From the NCBI RefSeq assembly GCF_933775445.1, contig NC_065872.1:21762001-21826000 (forward strand): DNA of 64,000 bases, written 5' to 3'. The position numbers were made by a program, and so were the translations under genes. Shown piece by piece: positions 35,904-47,689 of this stretch. A model generated the notes under the pieces. It saw only the letters and a list, made by a program, of their open reading frames with translations, was not told the DNA's origin and did no database searches. Position 1 is the stretch's first letter, and each line of letters begins with the position of its first letter. Source of the DNA: Argentina anserina. Lineage: Eukaryota; Streptophyta; Magnoliopsida; Rosales; Rosaceae.

Positions 35904-37785
35904 ATAACCCCACACTTAGACTTTGCTAGTCCCTTACAAAACACTAAGAAAGGAAATCAAAACACAAAGCAAAAATCAATACAACTAAACTAACGAACTA
36001 CTCATACACGAAATACTCTAATGCCTTCAACATTTAGTCTCATTGATCTTCAAACTCATAGCATCAAGAATAACACTCAATCGAAATAGATAGGATGAAT
36101 TCAATGGTTAATGAACATGAGATTTCGTTTAACAAGTAAGACATGGCAGAAACAGATGTGATATAAGCTCGACATGTTCAAAAATAGTTCAAATTCAACT
36201 CAAAAGGATATGCACTCCGACTCTTTTCTCTCAAGAACATGGCATATTCTTAAAAGCTTTTCACACACAAGAGTTATAAATACATAGTGAAATCAAAAAC
36301 TTCATCAAAGATACCAATCATATGCACAAACTATATGCTTACTCATGAAACAAACTCCACAGATCAAGAGTTACTCATTTTAAGAATCATGTGGATCTTT
36401 AGAAAAAGTATGGCTTAGACTCGGCAAGGATATCATTTTTCAGGTAAAAGGAATCACAAAGGTCATCCTCAACACTTAGCAGAGCAAAACATCCACCTTA
36501 TGTCGCCAAACTCCATAAAACAATGGCCAATTATCATCATGTTGGACCAATTCTTCACTCGAAACATTGTGAAAACGAACAAAGGCTAAAGTATAACATC
36601 ATTGAGCCTTCAACAAATATATCACAACTCCAAATTCACAAAAACAACATGCATGCCATGATATTCATCATCATTGTTTTCATTCTTTTTGTTTTTTTTC
36701 ATTCCGTGTATATTTTTTCTTTCTCTTCTCTTCTCTTCTTCTTTTCTCACGGCATCTTTCTATTTTTTTTCTTCTCACAACAATCATACAATACATAGCA
36801 TAATCCCACACTTGAATCAAATCATCACTACATATTAACTCCAAGGATCGGCTCTGCCAAGCCTCAAAGACAAGGGTAGAGATATACTATTTTAAGCAAG
36901 GATATAACATGTTGGTAATGAAAAAAAAGGCCTAACGTAGGCTCAAAGGGGTTACCACTAAGGTGTCACAAGCAAGGCACAAATAAGGTATACGGTTTTT
37001 TGGCTTAAGGTGGAAATCCTAAAAAGATCCCACAATCCTTTCAAATTAGAGTATATTATGATAAAAGTTTCGAAAGTTTCACAAAGTAAGTTCTAACATT
37101 CTCTAGTTCTATGCAATTCTATGACATAGGAATTGATCAAGATAAATGTAATGAGGTTATATATCCAAGAAAGGATAGATTAAAACTCTCCAAAGAAAGG
37201 CAAAGTATGGCTCGAAACTCACGTATGGTTACATGAATTCAAACAAGTACGGAACATGATAATTTTGTACCTAAGTTTCAAAATCCTCATCTACTACATA
37301 TTAGTACAATTTCTACATATGAATTAACTATCAAATATCAATTAAGTTCAATTCAATATCGTGATCATCTATCAACCAATCATTTAAAGATCAACTCATC
37401 CTAGACAGTTAAATGCATACCTAGGACTCAAAACAAAATCAAAACAACATAGCAAAACAAAAATCGAAAAACAAAACAGAAAATCAAAAATCAAAGCAAC
37501 AAAATCGAAACATATATAAACATCAAACAATAGAATACAACGAATGATGTATACCCCACCCTACACTTAAAACTTACATTGCCCTCAATGTACATTATGA
37601 GAAGCAATGAAAATTAAAAAGAGATAAGGGGATAAGAAAATGCAAACACTCATTGATGGCTCTTTCATTCGCTTAAGTTTAGAGTCTATAGCCTAGACTA
37701 TCTCCAAAAAGTCACTTGCTTGTCGTAGGATCAAGGAGAGAACTCTCCTCCACGCTATGCTCCATAAAGTTCTCATAGTACGGCT
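35904..37785 (-). other. Non-coding tail between integrase and 3' LTR
   Basis: No coding domain is present. It carries the family's downstream motifs, for example cattgagggcaatgtaag with tgtagggtggggtatac (37550-37590, minus strand), which correspond to 7690-7735 in the gutted relative. A T/C-rich tract lies at 36680-36775. Confidence 0.7.
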
Positions 37786-38780
37786 TCAATCGATGTCCAT
37801 TGAACCTGAACTCCTTATCAATCTTGACACCTTTAACCTAATAGCACCAGAAGAAAAAATGTGAGTAATAACAAACGAGCCAAGCCACCGAGAACGGAGC
37901 TTGCCAGGAAACAACTTAAGTCTAGAATGAAACAAAAGAACTTTCTGCCCAACGAGAAAGTGTTTCTTCCTAATCATATGGTCATGGAACATTTTAGTCT
38001 TCTCCTTGTAAATCATAGCCGAATCATAGGGCTCATTTAGAACCTCTTCAATCTCATGCAATTGCAACTTCCTATGCAATCCGGCCTCATCAGTGTTCAT
38101 GTTAAAATTCTTCATAGCCCACCAAGCATGATGTTAAAATTCTCCACATGTAGAGGACACGCCTTGCCATAGACTAACCGAAACGGTAACATGCCAAGAG
38201 GGGTTTGGTATGCAGTCTTATAGGCCCAAAGAGCATCATCCAATCGTTGAGACCAATCCTTGCGTGATGGTCTAACAGATTTCTCCAAAATTCTCTTGAT
38301 CTCATGATTAGATAGCTCAGCTTGTCCACTTGTTTAGGGGTGATAAGGCGTAGCAACCTTATGCTTGATACCATACTTCCTCAACAACGCCTCAATGGTC
38401 CGGTTGCAAAAGTAAGATCCTCCATCACTAATGATAACTCTCGGCATACCAAACCTGGAGAAAATGTTAGAACGAAGGAAATTTGCAACAACTCGAAGAT
38501 CATTAGTCCGGGTGGCTTTTGCTTCCACCCATTTCAAAACATAATCAACACAAATGAGTATGTACAAGAAACCATTAGAGTTAGGGAATGGTCCCATGAA
38601 ATCGACGCCCCAACAATCAAATAGTTCAACATATATAATCGTGTTATAGGCATTTGATCCCAAGACCCTAAGTTTCCCATGCATTGGCATCTAGCACAAG
38701 TTATGCAAAAATGATACGCATCTTTAAAGATCATAGGCCAAAAGAAACCACATTCTAACACCTTAAGAGCAGTCTTACGC
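37786..38780 (-). pseudogene. Integrase of the Athila-type element
   Basis: On the minus strand the zinc region reads ECGFFWPMIFKDAYHFCITC with C-x2-C. The core shows WGVDFMGPFPNSNGFLYI, RVIISDGGSYFCN and [17 protein letters not shown], so the D-D-E triad is visible across two frames. A stop follows TPYHP near 38334. The C-terminal part (to 37786) reads DEAGLHRKLQLHEIEEVLNE and RKKHFLVGQKVLLFHSRLKL, ending with FRSRWLGSF-type sequence. It would catalyse chromosomal insertion. Frame changes near 38540, 38334 and 38120 disable it. Confidence 0.88.
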
Positions 38781-38869
38781 GAACCAAAATGTCCTCCATA
38801 AGACTCAGAATGGCAAAAAGTAAGTATATAATGATATTAAGATTCAGGGACATACCTCCTAATGATGAT

Positions 38870-39660
38870 CAACACAATGTTTACACAAGTATGGTTCATC
38901 CCAAATATAATACTTAGTTAAAGCCTGAAGTCTAATCTTTTGAGCATGTGATAAAGTATCTGGAAATTACTTAAAAATAAAATAGTTCACGATATCTGCA
39001 TACCATGGATCATTTACCTCAACTCGAAAGAGTTGCTCATCCGGAAAACTCTCTTGAATGGCCAAGGGCTCGGCATCTCTCACTAAATGACTCAAATGAT
39101 CTGCCACAACGTTGTCACTCCCCTTCTTGTCCTTGATTTCAAGATTAAACTCTTAGAGTATAAGAATCCATCGAATCAATCGTGGTTTGGCATCCTTCTT
39201 TATCATTAAGTACTTCAAAGCTGCATGGTCAGTGTAAACAATAACTTTTGATTGAAGTAAGTAAGAATGAAACTTATATAAAGCAAAGATCACGGCAAGA
39301 AGTTCTTTCTCGGTTGTGGTGTAGTTCTGTCAACCATCATTGAGCGTTCGTGAGGCATAGTAAATTGCATAGGGATGCTTGTCTTTCCTCTGCCCTAGCA
39401 CAGCTCCAACTGCATAGTAGGAGGCATCACGCATTAATTCAAACGGCAAAGACCTATCCGGCGGTGCCATGATCGGTGCCGACGTTAAGAGCTTTTTCAA
39501 AGTCTCAAATGCGTGCTTGCAATCATCATAAAAGTGAAAGGGAACGTCATTTTGAAGCAATAAACTCAATGGTCTCACAATCTTGGAAAAGTCCTTAATA
39601 AACTTATGATAGAAACCTGCATGTCTAAGAACGATTGAACATTCCTCACATTTGTGGGAG
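38870..39660 (-). pseudogene. RNase H domain of the Athila-type element
   Basis: On the minus strand it reads HAGFYHKFIKDFSKIVRPLS, then FELMRDASYYAVGAVLGQRK with the first aspartate kept. A TGA near 39330 follows, then [20 protein letters not shown] and [11 protein letters not shown]. The later part ends at a retroviral-type DNVVADHLSHL. The catalytic D-E-D residues appear present, but the frame is broken. Confidence 0.85.
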
Positions 39661-40400
39661 GGGTAAGTGACGCACAAGATCTATTTTAGACTTATCAACC
39701 TCAATTCCTTTAGATGAAACAATATGACCTAAGACAATGCGTTGCGTAACCATGAAATGACATTTTTCCCAATTCAAAACCAAGTTAGTTTCTTCACAAC
39801 GGTTAAGCAAAAGTTCCACATTTTCTAAACATGCATCGAAATTCTCACCATAAATAGAAAATTTATCCATGAAAACTTCAGTTTTAGAACCAATATACTT
39901 AGAAAAATGTGATACATACAACGTTGAAACGTACTTGGAGCATTGCATAAACTAAAAGGGCATGTGAATGTCGTCTTTTCTTGATCTTCTTTAGCAACAC
40001 TAATTTGATTGTATCCACTATATCCATCAAAGAAACAATAGAAATAATGACCAGCTAACCTCTCAAGCATTTGCTCAATGAATGGAAACGACATGTGATC
40101 TTTTCTTGTCGTAACATTGAGCTTCCTATAATCAATACACAGACGGTGACCATTCACTGTCCTTTGAGGCACTAACTTGTTATCTTTGTTCTTCACCACC
40201 ATGATTCCGAACTTCTTTGGCACAACTTGAATAGCAGAGATCCACCTACTGTTCGAAATAGGGTAGATGACGCCACAATCATGCAATTTAGTGATCTCGT
40301 CCTTGGAAACTTGCATCATTGGTGGGTGAAGATGTCTCTGACCTTCCTTGGTCGGTTTGGCACCATCTTTAAGCAAAGTTTAGTGCACACACATGGTATG
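39640..40400 (-). pseudogene. Reverse transcriptase of the Athila-type element, active site lost
   Basis: On the minus strand: [58 protein letters not shown] and FDGYSGYNQISVAKEDQEKT. An in-frame deletion joins TCPF to SLCNAPSTFQRC, losing about 11 residues that normally contain the MPFG motif. After a frame change the catalytic motif reads EVFMDKFSIYG, with lysine for the second aspartate (codon at 39862-39864). Both defects should abolish polymerisation. Confidence 0.9.
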
Positions 40401-40789
40401 GCTGATTCCTTTGATGTAGGCTAGGGTCCATCCTATAGCCATCTTGTGTCGTTTCAAAACCTCAATCAATCTCTGCTCTTGTTCCTCGTCGAGTGCAGAT
40501 GAAATGATCACTAGCAATGCATCCTCTTATCCCAAAAACACATACTTCAAGTGGTCCGAAAGAACCTTAAGATCAAGATTTAGGGCTTGCACCACAGAAG
40601 GAAGATTATTATTAGTGGTTAAGAGAATCAGACTAGGAGAGACATAACTTACCTCACGCGCAACCTCAAGAGAGGTCAGGTTCTCTAGGACATAAGATGG
40701 CACAACATCATTGGCTTCCAACTCAGAAATGTTGAAGCCATCACTTGTAAATCCGGCCCCTTGGGAATGGTGAGTGTCGACTCGTCATG

Positions 40790-41800
40790 TGTCAAGGTAT
40801 TTTGATAGTTATCTGCAAGGAAATCAAGAATGTCCACTGAAAAAAAAAATCACTCAATTCCGAAACGGGATACCTCATAGCCTCAAAGATATTGAAGCTA
40901 ATCACTTCACCGTCGAACTCAAAGGTGAGTGATACACTAAACACGCCAATCTTCGTTCTTCCAGTCCTCATGAATGGACGGCCCAACAAGATAGGGACCT
41001 CCTTGTCATCTGCATCAGTTAGTTCTATGTCAATGACATAAAAATCCGCAGAGAAAATTAAGCTCGAAACCTACACAAGAATATCTTCAACATAGCCCAA
41101 AGGGACTTTGTTGAAACAATCTGCCAATTGAATCACAACATTATCTCGTATCAAATCACCTAGACCTAGATCCGCATAAATATAGTAAGGCATTACATTG
41201 ATCGATACACCTAAGTCTAGCATTATCTCTTCAAATGTCATGTTTCCGACTGTACAAGAGATAGAAAAACTCCCTGGATCCTTAAGCTTTGGTGGTAGCA
41301 TCCTTTGGAGCACAACAGAAACTGTCTCACTCATTGTGACAACCTTATTCTCTCGAGTCATCCTCTTATTGGTGGACAATTCTTTCAAAAACTTAGCATA
41401 CCTAGGATTCTGTTGAATGCATTCAATAAGAGGCATGTTCACTTCCACCTTCGTAAAAATGTCGAGCCTAGCTTGATCAGAGTCATCCTTGTTTTGCTTA
41501 GCAAATCTATTGGGGAAGGAAACACGGGGAAGAACATTAGTTGAAACTAAACCACTACAGTTAGGATTCTTACCTTTGTCATGCACGACATGATCACCTT
41601 GGGGTAGAGACACGGCATTATTGGCCTTAGAGAATGCATGGTCCTTCTTTAAGTCATTAGCATTGAAGCTCTCGGCCTCTTTGTCTTTAGAAGGCACGGC
41701 CTTTTGGGTTGGCTGCAATGGAGCATCCAAGATCCTCCCACTTCTTGTCATCATGGCCTTCACATTGGGATTTGGCTCAGTTTGGCTCGGTAACTTACCT
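40790..41800 (-). pseudogene. Gag C-terminal region and protease of the Athila-type element
   Basis: The minus-strand frame from 42042 continues here to a stop at 41071. The conserved protease entry is LPPKLKDPGSFSISCTVGNM, followed by the active site LDLGVSINVMPYYIYADLGL (D-L-G as usual in this lineage). After the TAG the reading continues FYVIDIELTDADDKEVPILL, then GRPFMRTGRTKIGVFSVSLT. Sequence between 40400 and 40790 is degraded linker towards RT. Confidence 0.85.
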
Positions 41801-42870
41801 GCTTCATGGATCTTGCCCATGAAGTCGATCACTTGTCCTATCTGCTTCTTAAGCTCGGTTATGTCTTTAGAATGAGCCTGTTGCCCTATAACTAAAGATT
41901 GAGTAGCCGAGTTTAAATTTTGTTGCCCTTGAGCAAGGGACTTCAAAAGTTCATCATAGTTAGGTACAGATGCATTATTCGAACCATGAACATTGGAGTT
42001 AAAGGAAACAGAACCTTGAGGTACCTGAGACCTTATAAACAAACCTGAAGGACAAGGTCCTTGACCTTGAGCATTAGACGGTTGAACATTGTTGTACCAA
42101 CGAAAGTTGGGATGATCTCTAAGTCCAGGAATTTATGTGTTCGAGTAAGGATTGTACCTAGGCCTTTGTTGCTCCATGAAGTTCAACTCCTCTTTAGTCA
42201 TTGCACCATGGACAATTCTCAGTTGTGTGGTCTTTGAAGGAACAAATTCCACATGCTTGAGTGTCGATGCTCGAACCATTGAATGCCTTGACTAGAACGT
42301 CAAGCTTTTTCTCTAAAGTAGCCATTTGATTTCTTGCATCAACATCATACACTCCACGGCTCTTGCTTCCTCTCTTCTCCTTGGACCTAAATTGGCGATT
42401 GTTGTCGGCCAAGTCATCAATCAAGGTGTAGGCTTCTTGACCGGTCTTGTTCATGGATGTTCAGCCACATGCCAAATCCACCATGCTCTTATTAGTGGTG
42501 TCGAGTCCTTCATAGAAGAATTGCACCAAGTCATCCAACGAAATACCATGGTGAGGGCACTTCTTTTATAGTTCCTGAAATTCCTCCATGCCTCATAGAC
42601 TGAATCACCATCCTTTTGAGTGAAGTTTTGTATCTCCCTCCTTAGTCTTTTCGTGAATTGAGCAGGGAAGAATTGCTTCAAGAACCTCCTAGTCATTTCG
42701 TCCCATGTAGTGATGATTCCCGCAGGCAGAGAGTACAACCAACGCTAAGCATCGTTCTTAAAGGTAAATGGAAACAATAGCAACCTCAAGCTATCTTGAG
42801 ACAGATGAAGAATCGATTGGAGCTTGCAGATATCCAAGAACTCCCTATCGACTCTATCACCGAGATGTAT
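41800..42870 (-). pseudogene. gag: gag of the Athila-type element
   Basis: On the minus strand the capsid region begins about 42870 (SQDSLRLLLFPFTFKNDA), then TAG, then WLYSLPAGIITTWDEMTRRF, LKQFFPAQFTKRLRREIQNF and DGDSVYEAWRNF. A frameshift near 42560 and a stop near 42458 follow. The next piece is QMATLEKKLDVLVKAFNGSS with a cysteine-rich CGICSFKDHTTENC (about 42210). The last piece is HPNFRWYNN and a coiled-coil-like LLKSLAQGQQNLNSATQ. It would form the particle core. Confidence 0.85.
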
Positions 42871-43229
42871 GTCAGTCTGTAGTTCTCTGAGATCCAATTT
42901 TGGTCACATGCACCAGGGTAATAAAAGAGCGTGCCCCTTACTCAGGTGGACTTAACCTTGGGTGTTAGACAAATTTCCAAGTGTTAATAAAAACCGCCCT
43001 CAACCTCATGCAAACCCGAGATCTAGCATGAAGGGTTATGGCTAATATTAACAAAAGGGACTTTACCTATTCCTTTCGATTTACAACCTACAACAATCAT
43101 TCACTCAAGCCACAAAACAATACCCTAAGATATAATTACTATACTTACAACGAAACAAGATAAGAATATACAAATGTCCAATATAAAAAGTGAATTCGAA
43201 ATTAAAAGTTAGGGATCCATCTTTATGGA
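42871..43229 (-). other. Leader of the Athila-type element
   Basis: Non-coding. It matches the leader of the gutted element (5880-6250) closely, for example agtaaggggcacgctctttt and ggttgagggcggtttttatt on the minus strand. Confidence 0.75.
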
Positions 43230-43247
43230 TCCCCTGCAACGGCACCA
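43230..43247 (-). other. Primer-binding site, Athila/Tat type with two substitutions
   Basis: On the minus strand TGGTGCCGTTGCAGGGGA, against TGGCGCCGTTGCCGGGGA at 5845. One of the changes is a C-to-T transition in a CpG. Confidence 0.88.
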
Positions 43248-43249
43248 TT

Positions 43250-44846
43250 TGATCGGTTCGATTACTCGATATCAATGTTAACCCTGTAAACATCGTTAGT
43301 AGTATCAACCAAGAGGGTATTGTTCACAAACCGGGGATCCACCAGAGTAAAGAATCACAAACATTTAACAATGAATTCACAAAGAGATATAAAGATCTTG
43401 ATATAGGTTCAGACCAAACAGAAAATAAATCCTAAACTAAGCCTAAGCTAATATATATATGTGATCAACCAACCAACACATAATACATCACCAAAACAAA
43501 TCATATAAAGCTAACAAAATGGAAGTTTCATTCTCCCTAAGGATCATGCCGAAAGAAGTCAAGAACAACTAAGGTTGGATCATGCAATCTAGGCTCCTAC
43601 TCGGTATCCTATATGCATAAACACTTAACACATTCAACTATTGCTACTCGCCATTCATTGAAATCTAACATACTTAGCATTCCATGCAACTCCAAAGCCA
43701 CACATATTGAATTCATTAAGCATGTCACATACTTAACCAACAATCATGCAATTTCAAAACTACATAGAAAAGATAAACATGTTCATATCACAAGTCTTCA
43801 ATCCAACAACCTAATATATCATGTTATTACTAGAACACGAAATCAAATCTAGAAGGGTTATGGTTACACTTAATGATGTCATACTCGGTGTCACAAAGGA
43901 GAAAACAAGTCTTCTAGGTGAATGGATCTTCAAGCCGAATCCGCTCTTGAAGGAAAAGGATGGTCAAGGTATGATGAAATCAGTTTTAGGATTTTTTGGA
44001 TTGGTGAGTCTGGAATTCAGCAAAGCTTTGGCTAGTATGTGCACAAGGTTGATAATGCTTTCTAATGTAGATTCGTGCCTCTATATATAGGAGAAACAAG
44101 GCCCCAACTTTCCCTCACAGCCCTTAGATCAAAAGAAAATCAATGGCTGAGATAATTCTTCCAAGCCCACTGGACCTCCCAGTAAAGATTCGTTCATATC
44201 TCCCTGTAGGAATAAGATATTGATGCGATTCCAAATCCTACAGAAAATAAAATCATACAGCATTCTATCCATATATTTACATGTCAGAAATTCAATCTGA
44301 GCTGTCCAGGGGAGCCTGTTGAAGCTGGACTACGAATCCTGACATATTTATGATTCTTGCATGGATTGGGCTTTTAAGTGCAGATTTTCTTCTCCTTGAT
44401 AATTGTGATTTATATGCACGAAAATATCTTCATATACACCTTAGAAGTCCATCTCCAGCATTGTTTTAGAATCCAACTCCCAATAGGAAACCATCTATGT
44501 CGTATGGCCCCTCCTTCTCCTTCTAGGAATCTGATTTTCAGTCTCTCCTCTTTCCTTACGCAACTAGGATTCATTCGCCAACTTTGATATTCTTTTCCTA
44601 ATAAGAATAAATACGTTAGAAATAAAGAAATAGGAAATGTTGAATCCTACTCGAACAAGGAATCATATCTCAACAAGGATTCTCAACACTTAACACGATT
44701 CCATCATTCAATCACTCATATTCGAGTTAAACTCTACCTAGACACACTAATTACAAATATGACTCTAAAATATTGAATTAAGATGTAACAAAGAGTAAGA
44801 ATAGGGTATAATCAAATTAAGAACGTCACACTTTGTGCTCTTATCA
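43250..44846 (-). repeat. 5' LTR of the minus-strand Athila-type element
   Basis: On the minus strand it starts TGATAAGAGCACAAAG (44846) and ends GAACCGATCA (43251). It is about 170 bp shorter than the 3' LTR, mainly around 43830, where two parts of the LTR are joined directly. Confidence 0.9.
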
Positions 44847-45994
44847 CTGCCATGAAGTCTTCATGAACTGAAATGTCCAAGTTTCCTGAACCATCTCAGT
44901 ACTCAACTACTCCTTATCTCCAACTTATTCCTAGCGTACAAAAGGTCCACATGACGTAATATTAATAGTCACATGTGGGCCATCCCAAGGTTGCAAGATG
45001 ACATAAGCTCTCAACATAGACACGTCACCATGCACATTTATCTAATTTGACAATCTATTGTGATTAACATGCTCCACTCACGTCGTGAACTAGGCGTGTA
45101 CCGTTATGTAGGTTGTAAACTCTCGATATCCAATGTGAGTCAAATAAATGATTAACACATGTCTAATACTTAGCATCACAGTACTAACGCATACTCTTCA
45201 TGGAGGTTCCCCGAACAGTCATGTGACGTTCAAGATTTTTATAGGTTTTAATCTATTGCTTGATCATTTATTTTGGTCTGACCTTAAGTGTTGTTATGAT
45301 GTCATTTTTTATGCTTATATAATTACAGAGATTATATGTAATATATAAAATTTATGTTGTATTTATCTATTTGGGGTTTTAGAAGTATCCAGACACCATC
45401 AAAAGACTAGCACGTGTTATTCATACACTTAGTCTCCGTATCCTTCTTTCATTCATCAACATCATTCCATCTTTCTCTCATTTTGTTCTGTGTTCTCTTT
45501 GCTCAAGAGACTGAGCTTCTTACTTGCCCAAAGATTCGAATCTCTACTGTGAGAGTTCTCAAGGAAATTACTGGAACCATTACTTTATTTATATACAACT
45601 ATCTCCAGTAAGTTTGATCTTCTATCCTCTCAAAACCATTTGTTCTGTTTCAACCTTCCCAAGAACTTGGATACCAAATTTCTGTAAATTACGTTCAGGT
45701 GGCTGGATTACTGATATATAAATACTGGGTGCTAGTATTTGATATATTGTTACATAACTTCGAAACAATAAATTTAAAGCACATCTTTAGTTTCATTTAA
45801 ATGATGGTCATTTTTTGTTAGACAAATCGTGATCGAATTCAAAATCATGAATGAATGCACAGAAAATTACTACAACTTTGAATAATGTACCCACGCAGCA
45901 TTAGTTCCATTTCAATTTTCCGCTTTCCTACTTTTTAAAGTATATATGATGCATCGATGAAAATGAACACCGCAGCAACGCACGGGGTATATAA
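44847..45994. other. Spacer, partly remnant of the minus-strand chromovirus
   Basis: No gene is recognised. The first few hundred bases should continue the element broken by the Athila insertion, but no pol motif is visible. 45410-45610 reads like the 5' part of a plant transcript (CT-rich, then a stretch ending cca followed by gtaagt), but the protein is not recognised. Confidence 0.35.
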
Positions 45995-45998
45995 CTAG
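45971..45998 (+). other. Possible Helitron 3' terminus
   Basis: cgcagcaacgcacggggtat followed by ataaCTAG and a T resembles the plant Helitron 3' end: a GC-rich hairpin a few bases before CTAG, inserted before T. No 5' end was identified, so this is tentative. Confidence 0.35.
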
Positions 45999-46069
45999 TG
46001 CTTAATTAGCTCACGAGCATTATATTTTCGACTTAGTGATTGCCACTGTGTTGTTTAATTTTCATATAC

Positions 46070-47034
46070 TAGGGGTAGACACGCAAACCCGAAAACTAAA
46101 AAAAAAAAACCATATCCGAACTCAAACCGAATTCCAAAAAACTAAAAACCGAAAAAAACCGAACCGAACTAATTATGTTTGGGTTGGGTTTTGGGTTTAG
46201 TCCCTTATAATCCGAATGAAACCGAACTGACCCAAATAACTCGAAGTCAACAGTCAACGTCATAATTTTGGTATATTTTTACTTTTATTTATATTTTTTT
46301 AAAGTAAAACTAAAGTTAGCATAAACCTAATGGGCCTAATCAATCTTGCGGCCTCTCACATCTCTCAGACAAAAAAAAAACTTACAGCACTCTCTCTCTT
46401 TCTAAATCATCACTCCTTAATTTAGTATTATATTAAAAGGTCACTTCATTCCGTAATACCAGTTTACATAACTCCTCTTCCTCTATCTTCTCCCCTCCCT
46501 CCTCCCTCCTCCCTCAATCTCCATTTCATGTCGCTTCTCAATGTTCCGTGAATCTAAAAATTGAATTCTCTAATCAATGATTCTATTAATGTTTCATATC
46601 CTCAATGAATAAGTATCAATAACGGCTTACATGAGACGTAAAAGACGGCTTGGACAAACCAAACCACCTACACGACAAACTTAGTGAGGTTCAATTACCT
46701 AAACCCACAGAGACTGCGAACATTTTTCTTCCTCTCTGATTTTAATGTAATAGAATTTTTTGTACTTGAGTTAAATATGGACCATGAAAATGTTAGAGTC
46801 AATTAGACCTTTTATTTTCATCTTTATGTTGAATTTTGTACTTTGAAATAAATGTCTAATATTACGTATTTTACATATGGGTGAAACCGGAAAAAAACTG
46901 AATCGTGCGGGTTGGGTCGGGGTTGTGAGTCACAGTCTCTAAAATAGAAAAACCAAACCGAACCGAATTTAAAATTTGGGTTGGGTTATGGGTTTTGTCC
47001 AAAATCGAACCTTAGTGTCTCATGTCCACCCCTA
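46070..47034. mobile_element. Non-autonomous hAT-type element, 965 bp
   Basis: Ends are TAGGGGTAGACACG and (inverted) TAGGGGTGGACATG, typical of plant hAT elements. They are flanked by an 8-bp duplication with one mismatch: tcatatac on the left and gcatatac on the right. The subterminal regions repeat aaccgaac and gggttgggtt motifs as inverted copies, as found in transposase-binding regions. No transposase coding sequence is present. Confidence 0.85.
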
Positions 47035-47047
47035 GCATATACATATA

Positions 47048-47279
47048 CTAGACACCTCACTCGTGTAACTCGTGTGCAGAAGAACTGTCATGTTTCTCCT
47101 CAATCTCTTAGTCCTACAATCTCACGTCTAACATTTCTTTTATTCTTTTAATTTTATTTATATTTGCTAATTACTATAATATCCCTCATATTTTACTATC
47201 AGTATTAACCATCAAAGGAGGAGATTCGACAGTTCACATTTTAGTGAAAGTTTAGGTGTTCGCTCTATAGTAGTAAAGA
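47048..47279 (-). mobile_element. Short non-autonomous Helitron, 232 bp
   Basis: On the minus strand it begins TCTTTACTACTATAGAGCG after an A and ends in a hairpin-like ACACGAGTTACACGAGTGAG followed by GTGTCTAG and a T. This fits Helitron rules: 5' TC, 3' hairpin then CTAG, insertion between A and T, no target duplication. It lies only 13 bp from the hAT element. Confidence 0.6.
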
Positions 47280-47312
47280 TATATATATATATATACATAT
47301 TTTCTCAAATCA

Positions 47313-47644
47313 GGAGGTCCGCACCAACGATTTTGGTGTGGATTTCCATTTTTGAATCACTTTTCGTCGAATTTCCTCTCCACCATCTAATATCTAGATA
47401 ATATTGTGTAGATCATCTCTGCAAAATTTCAGCCAATTTGGTGATCGTTAAAATCGAAAAACAAAATTTCAGCTATAACAGAAAAACGCAATTTTAAGGG
47501 CATTAACGATCACCAAATTGTCTGAAATTTTGCAGAGATGATCTAAACAGTATTATCTAGATACTAGATGGTAGAGATGAGGAAATTCGATCAAAAAGTT
47601 GTGCACAAATGGAAATCCGCACCAAAACAGTGGTGCGGACCTCC
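47313..47644. mobile_element. Fold-back MITE flanked by TA repeats
   Basis: The whole 332 bp is nearly palindromic. GGAGGTCCGCACCA at the left is mirrored by TGGTGCGGACCTCC at the right. Longer arms (tgatcgttaa, gcagagatgat, tatctagata, gaggaaattcga) pair in order around about 47487. Both sides are bounded by TA microsatellites (47280-47296 and 47662-47685), so it may prefer (TA)n targets. No transposase is present and the superfamily is uncertain. Confidence 0.75.
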
Positions 47645-47689
47645 ACAGCCAAGAAGGGCTGTATATATATATATATATATATATACTAG

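Larger units (their letters stand above)
34135..44846 (-). mobile_element. Athila/Tat-type Ty3/gypsy element with degenerate gag-pol
   Basis: On the minus strand the 5' LTR is 44846-43250, the primer site 43247-43230, then gag, protease, RT, RNase H and integrase, a 1.9-kb non-coding tail and the 3' LTR 35903-34135. The flanks give a near-perfect duplication: ctgcc at 44847-44851 and ccgcc at 34130-34134, one transition apart. It inserted into an older minus-strand chromovirus. It is the coding relative of the gutted element at 4371-15143. Stops, deletions and lost active-site residues make it inactive. Confidence 0.92.
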
